A stretch of 25,951 nt of DNA from JAVBKP01 sp031553975 (GCA_031553975.1 JAVBKP010000142.1:1-25951); one strand, 5' to 3'; shown: positions 1-8,565, numbered from the stretch's first letter. Translations and numbers: made by a program. Notes: generated from the sequence alone by a model not told the origin.

Positions 1-7
1 TCATATT

Positions 8-643
8 TTATTTATTAAACCTACATAGTGGACTCACTTCACAGTCCGAACACGCGGGTCCTCGGGCATGACATACCCGCCTACCATGCCATATTAAGTT
101 ATGATGTGTCTTGGTCCATTGCGATTCAGGGATAGCCTTCATTAGGGCCAATTCCGTTTTTAGCACATCTTTTTCATTGGTCAGTCCAATTCTGTTGGCG
201 AGTCTAAATACGTGGGTATCAACAGCAATTCGCTGAACGCCAAAGCCATTTGACAGAACAACATTGGCTGTCTTCCTACCCGCACCAGGTAACGCAATCA
301 GCTCATCATAGGTGCCGGGCACTTGACCCCCGTGTTTTTCCACTAGCATTTGGCTGAGAGCAATAATATTCTTAGACTTGTTCTGATACAATCCAATACT
401 TTTGATAATGGCGGCTACATCCGCTTGATCAGCAGCAGCCAGCAATTCTGGGTTAGGATATTTTTCAAACAATATAGGTGTGATTAGATTCACTTTCTTA
501 TCTGTGGTCTGTGCAGAGAGCACAACAGAAATAAGCAACTGAAAATTATCCACAAAATCAAGTTCACAACCTGCATCAGGGTATAAGCCTTCCAAAATAT
601 TCAATATATCGGCAATTTCTGCTTTGGTTAGTTTTTTCATCAT
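8..643 (-). CDS. nth: Endonuclease III (DNA glycosylase/AP lyase)
   Basis: Bifunctional base-excision repair enzyme that removes oxidised pyrimidines and nicks the abasic site by beta-elimination. The 211-residue product has the usual length. The helix-hairpin-helix is at LPGAGRKTANVV with the catalytic lysine K124, and the catalytic aspartate D142 lies in VDTHVFRLANRIG. The [4Fe-4S] ligands C191, C198, C201 and C207 show the family spacing C-x6-C-x2-C-x5-C. Two ATG codons are adjacent; the AGAGG RBS is 3 nt from the first and 6 nt from the second (position 640), so the second may be the real start. The gene diverges from the efflux operon and has its own predicted promoter at 672-700. Function assignment is secure from the catalytic residues and the cluster. 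Confidence 0.96.
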   Translation of the reverse strand: MMKKLTKAEIADILNILEGLYPDAGCELDFVDNFQLLISVVLSAQTTDKKVNLITPILFEKYPNPELLAAADQADVAAIIKSIGLYQNKSKNIIALSQMLVEKHGGQVPGTYDELIALPGAGRKTANVVLSNGFGVQRIAVDTHVFRLANRIGLTNEKDVLKTELALMKAIPESQWTKTHHNLIWHGRRVCHARGPACSDCEVSPLCRFNK

Positions 644-671
644 ATACCTCTAGTTTATAATCAATCCATTC

Positions 672-700
672 ATTATATCCAAAACTAACATATCCATCAA
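672..700 (-). promoter_or_regulatory. Predicted sigma-A promoter of nth
   Basis: On the minus strand TTGATG (700-695) and TATAAT (677-672) are separated by exactly 17 nt, about 30 nt upstream of nth. It is back to back with the efflux promoter, with the two -35 boxes 17 bp apart. Prediction from consensus only. Confidence 0.6.
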
Positions 701-717
701 GCCAAATCATATTATTC

Positions 718-746
718 TTGACTTTATTTGCCTCGCATATTATGAT
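718..746 (+). promoter_or_regulatory. Predicted sigma-A promoter of the efflux operon
   Basis: TTGACT (718-723) and TATGAT (741-746) are separated by 17 nt, placing a start site near 753 and a leader of about 44 nt before the adaptor gene. Confidence 0.65.
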
Positions 747-760
747 AGAAAAGTATTTTC

Positions 761-774
761 CGACCAGCGGGTCG
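761..774. promoter_or_regulatory. Candidate operator in efflux operon leader
   Basis: CGACC-AGCG-GGTCG is a perfect 5-bp inverted repeat around a 4-nt spacer, just downstream of the predicted transcription start and upstream of the adaptor RBS. Its GACC/GGTC half-sites resemble those of many TetR-family operators, and a TetR regulator closes this operon. Binding is inferred, not shown. Confidence 0.4.
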
Positions 775-796
775 ACTTTTAAAAAGTGAGGTAAAC

Positions 797-1912
797 ATGA
801 CAACTAAGAAAGAAAAAAAATCAATGTCAAAAGGAAAAATTATCCTTTTTGTGATAATTGCTATTTTTGCAGCTATTACAATTTATAGAATTGGATTTGC
901 TGTCCTAGGGGACAAAGTAGAAGTGGTGAATGAAACTGCCAATGTAAAAGTGACAGAAGCAGCTATTTCAAACATTGAGCTTACATCTCCTATTACAGGA
1001 CGTATACAACCAGTAGACGAAGTAAATGTAGTGCCTAAGATGCCAGGTGTGGTTAAGACAGTCAATGTAACATTGGGGCAAAAAGTAAAAAAAGGCGAGT
1101 TACTATTTACATTAGATGGTAGCTCTAGCTACAGCTCTTTGGCCCAAGCCAAGGCGGGGCAAAATCAGGCCAATTTAGCATATACCAGTGCAAAAGAAAA
1201 CTATGACAGAATGGCATCTTTGTTTGCAGAAGGAGCTATAGCCAAGCAGCAACTTGATCAAGCCAAATACCAATTGGATTCGGCATTGGCCAGTATATCC
1301 CAAGCAAACGCAGGGGTATCTTTAGCAGCAGAAGGTGCTAGCAGTGCAAGGGTTACAGCGCCTATCGCAGGGTATGTGACAACAGTCAATGTGGTAGCAG
1401 GTGGCATGGCATCACAAGCCCAACCAGCTGTATCCATTGCCAATATTGATACAGTAGAGATCAATGCCACAGTATCAGAGAATCTGATCAATAAAATAAA
1501 AGTAGGTGACAAAGTCCAGGTATATGTAAAGACTGTAGCAAATACACCATTTGACGGTGCTATTACAGCCCTATCACCAGCGCCAGCGGCAGGTACACTT
1601 ACATATCCAATTAAAGTATCTATTAGCAACGGAGATATCCAAATAAAACCAGGTATGTTTGCTGAAGTAAATGTAGCTTCTGAGACACATCGTGACGTGT
1701 TAACAGTGCCATCAAACGCCGTATTAATAAAAGGCGGTAAATCGGTGATAGCGGTGATAGAAGGCGATGTAGCGATCTTCAAAGAAGTAGTAACGGGCAT
1801 TGACAATGGTCAAATTATCGAGATTAAGAGCGGATTAGCAAAGGGAGATACCATAGTATTTGAAGGCCAATCCTACCTTGAAGATGGCGATACAGTTAAA
1901 GTAATCCAGTAA
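797..1912 (+). CDS. RND efflux membrane-fusion (periplasmic adaptor) subunit
   Basis: HlyD/AcrA-type adaptor of 371 residues that would couple the downstream RND permease to the outside. A lysine-rich N-terminus precedes a single membrane anchor (about residues 15-37), with no lipobox. A biotinyl-lipoyl half-motif follows (VVPKMPGVVKTVNVTLGQKVKKGELLFTLD), then an Ala/Gln-rich coiled-coil hairpin (about 110-175), the second lipoyl half (ARVTAPIAGYVTTVNVVAGG), and beta-barrel and membrane-proximal domains. The RBS GTGAGGT lies just before the ATG. The permease starts 30 nt downstream, so the two are one operon. No TolC-like gene is nearby, as expected for a monoderm. Substrate cannot be inferred. 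Confidence 0.92.
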   Translation: MTTKKEKKSMSKGKIILFVIIAIFAAITIYRIGFAVLGDKVEVVNETANVKVTEAAISNIELTSPITGRIQPVDEVNVVPKMPGVVKTVNVTLGQKVKKGELLFTLDGSSSYSSLAQAKAGQNQANLAYTSAKENYDRMASLFAEGAIAKQQLDQAKYQLDSALASISQANAGVSLAAEGASSARVTAPIAGYVTTVNVVAGGMASQAQPAVSIANIDTVEINATVSENLINKIKVGDKVQVYVKTVANTPFDGAITALSPAPAAGTLTYPIKVSISNGDIQIKPGMFAEVNVASETHRDVLTVPSNAVLIKGGKSVIAVIEGDVAIFKEVVTGIDNGQIIEIKSGLAKGDTIVFEGQSYLEDGDTVKVIQ

Positions 1913-1942
1913 TTTTCAAGGAAGAGAGAGGTAATTATAAAC

Positions 1943-4900
1943 ATGAATATAGCAAGTACAGCTGTAAAAAGACCAGTCACCACCTTGATGTTGATGATGA
2001 TCATCGTCATATTAGGAGCCATATCTTTCTTAAAGCTTCCAGTGGATTTGTTTCCAAAAATGGAATTTCCTGTGGCGATTGTTATGGTTAGCTATCCTAA
2101 CGCTGGACCAGAAGAGATAGAATCTCTCGTAACCAGGCCGTTAGAACGCCAGCTATCAACAGTAGAAAAACTTAAAAGTTTATCCTCTGTATCAGCTGAT
2201 GGAACCTCCATGGTAATCGTTCAGTTTGAAGATGGTACAGATATGAAATTCTCCTCGCTGAACATGCGTGAGAAGGTTGATATGATTAAGGACTTCTTGC
2301 CAGAAGGCGCCACAAAGCCAATGATCATGACCATTGACCCATCCATGATGCCTATTATGGAGCTTTACGCCTCTAGTGACATGGAGTTAACGGAACTGTA
2401 TACATTGTTAACGGATGAAATACTTCCGTACTTTGAACGGACAGAAGGTGTTGCGGATGCGGCCATATTTGGAGGCGTTGAAGAAGAGGTAAAAGTAACG
2501 GTAGACCAAGAAAAATTATCTGGTTATCACATGAGTTTAACCCAGATTAGCCAATTATTAGCAGCAGAAAATATCAACCTACCGAGTGGAACGGTGGATA
2601 AGGGCTCTAAGAAAATGGTTATCCGTACCATAGGTGAGTTTGGATCTGCAGAGGATATGAGAAATATTCCGCTGACACTGGCTACCCGTGAAGTGATTCG
2701 CTTAGGTGATATTGCCACCATCTCCGAAGGCGTGGCAGAGCAGACTTCCATCGCCCGTGTTAACGGAAATCCAGCGATAGGGTTAAACATCACAAAACAG
2801 TCTACTTCCAACACAGTAACCGCTGCGGATAGTGTGATGGAGACGTTGAAAGAGATACAGACAAAGTATCCACAAGTGGAGTTTACCATTTCATTCAATC
2901 AAGCTGACTATGTGAAAAGCTCAGTGGCCAGTGTAGAAGAAGCAGCTATATTAGGATGTCTATTCGCGATATTGGTAATATTTATATTCTTTAGAAATAC
3001 AGCAGCAACGCTTGTAATAGGAATCTCTATACCTACGTCTATCATTGCCACATTTATATTGATGTACTTTGCGGGTATTTCATTAAATATGCTATCATTA
3101 GGCGGTTTAGCCATAGGAGTAGGCATGTTGGTGGACGACTCCATCGTAGTATTAGAGAATATTTTCCGCGTCAAAAATGAAGAAAATGTGTCTGCCCAAG
3201 AAGCGGCTATCATAGGGACAAAACAGGTAATGATGCCGGTATTTGCTGCTACTATGACTAAAATAGCAGTATTCCTGCCAATTGTATTTGCGGAAGGCAT
3301 GGCGGCTACCATGTTTAAAGAATTCTCTTATACAATTAGTTTTGCCCTCTTGGCGTCATTATTGGTATCCTTTACTGTAGTGCCTATGATTAGTTCAAGA
3401 GTGCTTCATGCAGACCAAATACAAGAAGGGATCAGAATTAAAAAATTTAGATACAAATTTAGAATACTACCTAAGATTTCCCAATTTATTGAATATACAA
3501 TAGATGAATATCAAAAAATTCTTACCTACTCACTTAGACATCGTAGGAAGACGATTATTGCGTCTATACTGATTCTATTAATATCAGTTAGTAGTGTGGC
3601 AGTAGTAGGAGGAGAGCTATTCCCTACATCTGACGAATCTAGCTTTAGCATCAATGTAAATACACCATTTGGCACATCTCTTGTAGAGAAGGATCAAGTT
3701 TTAAGTGAACTTGAGGAGTATGTATCAAGTAATATTCCAGAGACAGAATCATATACCACGTCAATAGGTGGAGGTAGTATGTATTCTATGGGCACATCGG
3801 ATAGTTCAACCATCCGTGTCAATTTAGTAGGCAAAAACGACAGAGATTTATCAACAGAAGAAGTGGCCAACCGCACCCGTGATGATTTGAAAAAATTATC
3901 CACTGCTGACATTACAGTGCAGTTAGAGTCAATGACAGCGGCTATGGGTGGTGGAGCTACACCAATTCAGCTGTATCTACGTGGTGATGACCTGGCCACT
4001 TTAAAACAAGTCTCAGATGATTTTGTGAAAATTATCAGTGAAATCGAAGGCACAGCCGATACAAGTGCAGACCTAACAGAAGGAAATCCAGAAGTTAAGG
4101 TGACGCTAAATCGTAGCAACGCTGGATATTTTGGCATCACAGCGTACCAACTGGCCAATGCGTTAGAATCTTCCCTAAGTGGTTCTACAGCTACAACACT
4201 CAAGGTCAATGGCGGCGAAATCGATGTAAAACTATCATTGAACGCCACATACCAAGAGTCTGTTGAGAACCTAAAGCAGATACTAATACCGACGGCTACA
4301 GGACAAATGGTACCAGTAGGACAAGTGGCAGAATTTTCTTATGGTAACTCACCATCGCAGATTAACAGGCAGGACCAGATTCGTACGGTAACCATTGGGT
4401 CTTCACTGTCTGGTAGAGATTTACAATCCGTATCTAACGACATCAAAGTGGCTCTTGATAGTTACGACATGCCTAGTGGATATACATACGAATTCGCAGG
4501 AACCCAGAAGGAGATGGTAGAGACTTTTTCTAGCTTGCTGCAAGCCCTTGCACTATCCATCGTACTTGTGTTTATGATTCTTGCCTCCCAGTTTGAATCA
4601 TTGGTACAACCAGGTATCATCATGATGGCCATACCATTTGCGTTAACGGGTGCATTCTTATCATTATTCTTGGTAGGAATGCCACTATCCATGCCAGCCT
4701 TTATGGGTATTATCATGCTGGTGGGTATAGTAGTAAATAACTCCATCCTGCTCATTGATTTTATCAATGCCAATAGGCATGTATATGCTACTAGAGAAGA
4801 AGCCATCCTTATGGCAGGCAAATACAGATTTAGACCGATTATCATGACAATGTTAACCACCAGTCTAGGTCTTGTGCCTATCGCCCTCGCCCTTAGAGAA

Positions 4901-5077
4901 GGCTCTGAATTAGAGGCACCTATGGGCGTTACTGTAATAGGAGGTCTGATTTTCTCTACTTTGATAACCCTTGTGATTGTTCCAGTGATCTACGCCATTG
5001 TAGATGACAGGACTGAACGCAAAAAGGCTAAGCGTATGGCGAAAAAGACAAAGGCGGATATGCCAAGTGAGGGATAA
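1943..5077 (+). CDS. RND-family efflux permease (HAE1/AcrB-like)
   Basis: Proton-motive-force-driven multidrug-type transporter in the cytoplasmic membrane. Its 1044 residues match the family length, with two tandem halves of six membrane helices each, each half with a large extracytoplasmic loop. TM1 follows the N-terminal KRPVTTLMLMMIIVILGA. TM4 carries the proton-relay pair D398-D399 in GVGMLVDDSIVVLENIF. The second half shows the AcrB-like SIVLVFMILASQFESLVQP and VGIVVNNSILLIDFIN segments. A lysine-rich cytoplasmic tail ends the protein. It pairs with the adaptor upstream, and its last 11 nt overlap the TetR gene, suggesting coupled expression. Family assignment is firm; the substrate is unknown. 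Confidence 0.95.
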   Translation: MNIASTAVKRPVTTLMLMMIIVILGAISFLKLPVDLFPKMEFPVAIVMVSYPNAGPEEIESLVTRPLERQLSTVEKLKSLSSVSADGTSMVIVQFEDGTDMKFSSLNMREKVDMIKDFLPEGATKPMIMTIDPSMMPIMELYASSDMELTELYTLLTDEILPYFERTEGVADAAIFGGVEEEVKVTVDQEKLSGYHMSLTQISQLLAAENINLPSGTVDKGSKKMVIRTIGEFGSAEDMRNIPLTLATREVIRLGDIATISEGVAEQTSIARVNGNPAIGLNITKQSTSNTVTAADSVMETLKEIQTKYPQVEFTISFNQADYVKSSVASVEEAAILGCLFAILVIFIFFRNTAATLVIGISIPTSIIATFILMYFAGISLNMLSLGGLAIGVGMLVDDSIVVLENIFRVKNEENVSAQEAAIIGTKQVMMPVFAATMTKIAVFLPIVFAEGMAATMFKEFSYTISFALLASLLVSFTVVPMISSRVLHADQIQEGIRIKKFRYKFRILPKISQFIEYTIDEYQKILTYSLRHRRKTIIASILILLISVSSVAVVGGELFPTSDESSFSINVNTPFGTSLVEKDQVLSELEEYVSSNIPETESYTTSIGGGSMYSMGTSDSSTIRVNLVGKNDRDLSTEEVANRTRDDLKKLSTADITVQLESMTAAMGGGATPIQLYLRGDDLATLKQVSDDFVKIISEIEGTADTSADLTEGNPEVKVTLNRSNAGYFGITAYQLANALESSLSGSTATTLKVNGGEIDVKLSLNATYQESVENLKQILIPTATGQMVPVGQVAEFSYGNSPSQINRQDQIRTVTIGSSLSGRDLQSVSNDIKVALDSYDMPSGYTYEFAGTQKEMVETFSSLLQALALSIVLVFMILASQFESLVQPGIIMMAIPFALTGAFLSLFLVGMPLSMPAFMGIIMLVGIVVNNSILLIDFINANRHVYATREEAILMAGKYRFRPIIMTMLTTSLGLVPIALALREGSELEAPMGVTVIGGLIFSTLITLVIVPVIYAIVDDRTERKKAKRMAKKTKADMPSEG

Positions 5078-5699
5078 AGATAAAAAAAGACAACTTATAT
5101 TGGATGCTGCCATTGGTCTTTTCATGGAAAAGGGCTTTGCCAATACTAAGATGATTGATATTGCCAATGCGGTGAATATGGGAAAAAGTACCTTGTACGG
5201 ATACTTTGAGAGCAAAGAATTACTGTTTTGCCAACTTATTGAAGAAAAGGTATTAGAAGGATATGCCACTGGGGTCGTAACGTCAATCGACCCTAGCGCT
5301 CCTGTGAGAAATCAGTTGATACAGATGGCAGAATTTGATTTAGCTGCCATACAAGGGGCAGGGTATTTCTTCAATGCAGCAGAGGAAATCTCAAAGATTA
5401 GTGGCATATCTCAAAACGAAGAATTCATGAGGCGGGTCCACGACATTCTATCACTTCGTTTTAATACACTTTCTGATATAATAAAACGAGGTGTGGCCAA
5501 TGGAGAATTAAAAGAGGCAGGTGCCGTGGCAATGCCAATTATGCTAAATGGGATTTTCAACTTTTTTCTGCCAGCAAAAGGTGGCGTAATGCCAGGTATA
5601 CCAGAGATGGAAAGATTATTATGCGCTAGCATTGCAAGCATCCAAGTTGCAGATGTTATTGACTTGGTATTAGAAGGAATAGCAAGAAAGGTGGAATAA
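5067..5699 (+). CDS. TetR/AcrR-family transcriptional regulator
   Basis: One-component repressor of 210 residues, probably controlling the efflux operon it belongs to. The N-terminal helix-turn-helix is clear: LILDAAIGLFMEKGFANTKM, then IANAVNMGKSTLYGYFESKE. The C-terminal ligand/dimer domain is diverged, as usual. I place the start at GTG 5067, since AAGGCGG (5051-5057) sits 9 nt upstream and translation from there begins VRDKDKKRQLILDAA, a standard TetR opening. An in-frame ATG at 5004 would add 21 residues encoded within the permease gene and is less likely. The stop codon lies inside the terminator hairpin. The effector is unknown, and autoregulation through the site at 761-774 is inferred. 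Confidence 0.9.
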   Translation: MRDKDKKRQLILDAAIGLFMEKGFANTKMIDIANAVNMGKSTLYGYFESKELLFCQLIEEKVLEGYATGVVTSIDPSAPVRNQLIQMAEFDLAAIQGAGYFFNAAEEISKISGISQNEEFMRRVHDILSLRFNTLSDIIKRGVANGELKEAGAVAMPIMLNGIFNFFLPAKGGVMPGIPEMERLLCASIASIQVADVIDLVLEGIARKVE

Positions 5700-5714
5700 T
5701 TCACCTTTCTTTTT
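5686..5714 (+). terminator. Rho-independent terminator of the efflux operon
   Basis: GAAAGGTG and CACCTTTC form an 8-bp stem, extended by a G-U pair, followed by TTTTTG. The stem includes the TetR stop codon. Confidence 0.75.
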
Positions 5715-5753
5715 GATGTAATAATTATTTAACTAGAAAAGTCACATAGAATA

Positions 5754-5762
5754 TGTTAAAAT
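5754..5762 (+). promoter_or_regulatory. Possible extended -10 promoter of the RNA helicase gene
   Basis: TGTTAAAAT is an extended -10 (TGnTAAAAT) about 58 nt before the start codon. No good -35 box is visible 17 nt upstream. Confidence 0.4.
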
Positions 5763-5819
5763 ACTTCTTTATGCAATAGTGTATTAGAAGATAGAAGAAA
5801 ATAGAAAAGGAAACAATGA

Positions 5820-7481
5820 ATGGAAAACATAATTTTCAGTGAACTAGGGTTATCGCCCGAGTTGCAAAAGGCACTTGATGAGATGGGCTTTGAAGAAGCT
5901 ACCCCCATACAGTCAGGAGCCATACCACACGTTTTAGCCGGCAAGGATGTACTAGGACAAGCCCAGACAGGAACTGGTAAGACTTGTGCTTTTGGAATAC
6001 CAGCCATAGAGCGGTTAGACCCTAATGTAAGTGGTGTACAAGTATTGATACTTTTACCTACAAGAGAGCTTGCTATACAAGTATCGGATGAGCTTAAAAA
6101 AGTATCTAAGTATAAAAAAGATGTAAAAGTAGTGCCTATCTACGGAGGACAATCCATTGACAGGCAGATTTTCTTGCTGAAATCAAAGCCACAGATTATA
6201 GTAGGTACACCTGGTCGTGTTATGGACCACATGAGAAGACGTACACTAAAGCTTAACGGATTAAAGATGATTATTCTTGATGAAGCAGATGAAATGCTTA
6301 ACATGGGATTCAAAGAAGATATAGATACGATCTTATCAGACGCACCAGATGATGACAGACAAACACTGCTGTTCTCAGCCACGATTCCACCAGCGATTAA
6401 GGATATTATGAGGGCTTATCAAAAGGATCCTGTACATGTTAGGACCTTGCACAAGGAGTTATCAGCACCCCTTATAGACCAATATTATATCGAGGTTCGT
6501 GAATCAGGCAAACTAGATGTACTTTCTAGGTTTATCGATGCCAACAATATAAAACTCGCCCTTATTTTCTGTAACACAAAAAGACGTGTAGATGAGTTGA
6601 CAGAAAAGTTACAAGGTAGAGGATATGCAGTAGATGCACTTCACGGGGACATGAAGCAAAGCGAACGTGATAGAGTAATGAACAAATTCCGCAAAGGAAC
6701 CATTAATTTTCTAGTGGCGACAGATGTAGCGGCTAGGGGAATAGATGTTAACAACGTAGAAGCTGTGTTCAACTACGACATTCCAAACGATGAAGAGTAT
6801 TATGTACACCGTATCGGGCGTACAGGTCGTGCAGGTAAATCTGGCGCGGCGTATTCCTTTGTGTTCGGAAAAGAAATTTACAAGCTAAAAGATATCCAGA
6901 GATATACAAAAACCAATATTACCCAGATAAAGCCACCATCAGTGGCCGATATTGAAGGCAATATGATGGGCGTTGCAGTTGACAAAGTAAAAGCTGTATT
7001 AGAGCAAGGAAAACATGGCAAATACGCTACGTATATTGAAAGAGTTCTAAAAGAATATGCGGATATTGATGACTCTGTGAATAGTCTTGATGTGGCAGCG
7101 GCTTTATTCCTAATGAAATTTGAAGAGACCTTTAGAGATTATGGGGACGAAGTGTTTGAAAGAGAGATCGCTCGTGGTAATAGCAATATGGTACGTCTCT
7201 TTGTGAATGTAGGAAGTATGGATAGCATACAGCCAGGCAACTTAGTGCAAGGAATTGCTTCTAAAACTTCATTGTCAGGTAAAGCAATAGGATCGATAGA
7301 GATTCACAGAAACTTCTCATTTGTAGATGTTCCGATGGAATTTGCAGATGAAGTTGTGGATACAATGGCTCAGGTTGGATTTACCCATAGGGGAAGAAAA
7401 GTATCCTTCGAAAAGGCGTCCAAACGTCAACGCCCGAAGAGAGACAATAGAGCTGCTGGCGACAGAAAATACCGTAGGTAG
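5820..7481 (+). CDS. DEAD-box ATP-dependent RNA helicase
   Basis: Unwinds RNA duplexes; relatives act in ribosome assembly, RNA decay and cold adaptation. All core motifs are intact in the 553-residue protein: Q motif (FEEATPIQ), motif I AQTGTGKT (48-55), Ia PTRELAIQ, II DEAD (154-157), III SAT (186-188), V ATDVAARGIDV and VI HRIGRTGRAGK (330-340). The C-terminus (about 455-530, MVRLFVNVGSMDSIQPGNLV onward) is a DbpA-type RNA-binding domain followed by a short basic tail rich in K/R. This places it in the DeaD/CshA/DbpA group, but paralogue identity is not certain. An out-of-frame ATG at 5816 shares the RBS. The gene ends in a terminator shared with the convergent SEC-C gene. Confidence 0.95.
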   Translation: MENIIFSELGLSPELQKALDEMGFEEATPIQSGAIPHVLAGKDVLGQAQTGTGKTCAFGIPAIERLDPNVSGVQVLILLPTRELAIQVSDELKKVSKYKKDVKVVPIYGGQSIDRQIFLLKSKPQIIVGTPGRVMDHMRRRTLKLNGLKMIILDEADEMLNMGFKEDIDTILSDAPDDDRQTLLFSATIPPAIKDIMRAYQKDPVHVRTLHKELSAPLIDQYYIEVRESGKLDVLSRFIDANNIKLALIFCNTKRRVDELTEKLQGRGYAVDALHGDMKQSERDRVMNKFRKGTINFLVATDVAARGIDVNNVEAVFNYDIPNDEEYYVHRIGRTGRAGKSGAAYSFVFGKEIYKLKDIQRYTKTNITQIKPPSVADIEGNMMGVAVDKVKAVLEQGKHGKYATYIERVLKEYADIDDSVNSLDVAAALFLMKFEETFRDYGDEVFEREIARGNSNMVRLFVNVGSMDSIQPGNLVQGIASKTSLSGKAIGSIEIHRNFSFVDVPMEFADEVVDTMAQVGFTHRGRKVSFEKASKRQRPKRDNRAAGDRKYRR

Positions 7482-7491
7482 ATAAAAAAAG

Positions 7492-7535
7492 AAGTGTTGT
7501 AGGCTTATGCCCCGCAACACTTTTTATATTTTTTG
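7492..7535 (+). terminator. Terminator of the helicase gene, overlapping the SEC-C coding end
   Basis: AAGTGTTG (7492-7499) pairs with CAACACTT (7515-7522), followed by a T-rich tract. The A-run before the stem would serve as a T-tract for transcription from the opposite side. The 3' arm and T-tract are also the last codons of the minus-strand SEC-C gene. Confidence 0.75.
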
Positions 7536-8008
7536 CCTGAGCCGCAACTGCAAGGATCATTTCTTCCAGGCGTCTCTTCTTTTCTGACAATCTGAGATTT
7601 TTTAAACTCTTTTGTAATCTCAGCACGTTTTTCCGCTTCAAGAACACCATCCCACTCGCTTAGGCTGTGTAGATGCTCTGCTTTTGCTTCTAACATGTTG
7701 TGGTATAACTTTTCATAGTTGATGTTAAACTTAATAGCAGTATCGGCTGTCACAGAATCCAAGGCCTTTTGAGACATGCTCTTTTTCATGCTTGAGTTAA
7801 CGCCATCAAGCCAGCCCATGAATAAGACATCCGAAACCTGATACTTATCAGCTAATTCTCTAAAAGTACCTTCCACAGATTTTTTATGGTTGGTAAGCAC
7901 GTCTTTGTATATTTTAATTTCTGCGCCTGCGTACTCCTCCCAAAATTTTTGGAACGTGGTATCCGTTTGATTTCCAATCAAATCTTGCCACTCTTTGAAT
8001 AATGTCAT
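7505..8008 (-). CDS. SEC-C metal-binding motif protein of unknown role
   Basis: Cytosolic protein of 167 residues. The last 20 residues hold a SEC-C zinc-binding motif (GRNDPCSCGSGKKYKKCC) like the one at the SecA C-terminus. The rest is a helical, charged region of about 140 residues that I do not recognise. The start is set at ATG 8008: AAAGGAG lies 7-8 nt upstream and translation begins MTLFKEWQDLIG; a longer frame from 8035 lacks an RBS. The gene diverges from trmL with overlapping promoters and converges on the helicase. SEC-C motifs are known in SecB/ribosome contact in SecA and in many uncharacterised proteins, so no specific function is assigned. Confidence 0.85.
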   Translation of the reverse strand: MTLFKEWQDLIGNQTDTTFQKFWEEYAGAEIKIYKDVLTNHKKSVEGTFRELADKYQVSDVLFMGWLDGVNSSMKKSMSQKALDSVTADTAIKFNINYEKLYHNMLEAKAEHLHSLSEWDGVLEAEKRAEITKEFKKSQIVRKEETPGRNDPCSCGSGKKYKKCCGA

Positions 8009-8026
8009 GTGATTTCTCCTTTTTTG

Positions 8027-8054
8027 TTGAAACATTGTCTAAAAGTATTATAAT
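8027..8054 (+). promoter_or_regulatory. Predicted promoter of trmL
   Basis: TTGAAA (8027-8032) and TATAAT (8049-8054) are separated by 16 nt. A start near 8061 would leave a leader of about 28 nt. Confidence 0.6.
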
Positions 8055-8075
8055 GGTATATGGTATATTTTGCAA
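8047..8075 (-). promoter_or_regulatory. Predicted promoter of the SEC-C gene
   Basis: On the minus strand TTGCAA (8075-8070) and TATAAT (8052-8047) are separated by 17 nt. The -10 box overlaps that of trmL on the other strand, and the -35 box overlaps the trmL RBS. Confidence 0.55.
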
Positions 8076-8088
8076 GGAGTCAGAAAAA

Positions 8089-8562
8089 ATGATAGATATA
8101 AATGTAGTTTTAGTGGAGCCAGAGATCCCACCTAATACTGGAAATATTGCAAGAACATGTGCCGCCACAGGCGTCACACTTCACTTAGTAGAACCATTGG
8201 GCTTTTCTATAGATGATAAGCAAGTAAAACGAGCAGGCCTAGATTATTGGCCCTATGTGAAAATAGAAATTCATAAAAGTTTAGATGAATTTTTGAAAAA
8301 ATATGAAAATGAAAAAATGTTTTTTTGTAGCACCAAAGCAAAGCAGAGCTATGCAGAGGCAAAATACCCAGACAGATGCTTTTTAGTATTTGGGAAAGAG
8401 ACAAAAGGACTGCCAGAAACCTTATTAAACCAAAGACCAGATGACGGGGTGAGGATTCCTATGATTATGAAACCTGAACTTAGATCACTTAACTTATCAA
8501 ACGCGGCCAACATAGTATTATTTGAAGCACTTAGACAAAATGGATTTGAAGGATTGGAATAG
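8089..8562 (+). CDS. trmL: tRNA (cytidine/uridine-34 2'-O) methyltransferase
   Basis: SPOUT-class enzyme that methylates the ribose of wobble nucleotide 34 in tRNA-Leu isoacceptors, using S-adenosylmethionine. The 157-residue product is of normal family length. It has the family blocks LVEPEIPPNTGNIARTCAATG, LDYWP, the trefoil-knot SAM-site sequence FGKETKGLPE, and IPM...RSLNLSNAANIVLFEALRQ. The ATG at 8089 is preceded by AAGGAGT at 8074-8080; a longer frame from 8002 has no such site. The Na/Pi-like transporter gene starts 3 nt after the stop, so the two are probably cotranscribed and translationally coupled. The exact modified tRNA in this organism is inferred from the family. Confidence 0.94.
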   Translation: MIDINVVLVEPEIPPNTGNIARTCAATGVTLHLVEPLGFSIDDKQVKRAGLDYWPYVKIEIHKSLDEFLKKYENEKMFFCSTKAKQSYAEAKYPDRCFLVFGKETKGLPETLLNQRPDDGVRIPMIMKPELRSLNLSNAANIVLFEALRQNGFEGLE

Positions 8563-8565
8563 CAA

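Noticed and set aside
576..803. 75-codon minus-strand frame spanning the nth/efflux intergenic region
   Set aside because: It overlaps the nth start region and both predicted promoters, has no RBS and no recognisable motif.
1258..1806. 182-codon minus-strand frame inside the adaptor gene
   Set aside because: Antisense to a well-supported coding region; the translation is Thr/Ser/Ala-rich with no recognisable domain.
5004..5066. Longer N-terminus for the TetR regulator from ATG 5004
   Set aside because: It would extend 63 nt further into the permease gene and add a basic tail unlike TetR proteins; GTG 5067 has a suitable RBS.
7381..7650. 89-codon minus-strand frame at the helicase/SEC-C junction
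   Set aside because: Runs in another frame of the SEC-C gene and antisense to the helicase end; no supporting signal.
8002..8088. Longer trmL start at 8002
   Set aside because: The extension covers the predicted promoter, and the strong RBS and conserved N-terminus place the start at 8089.
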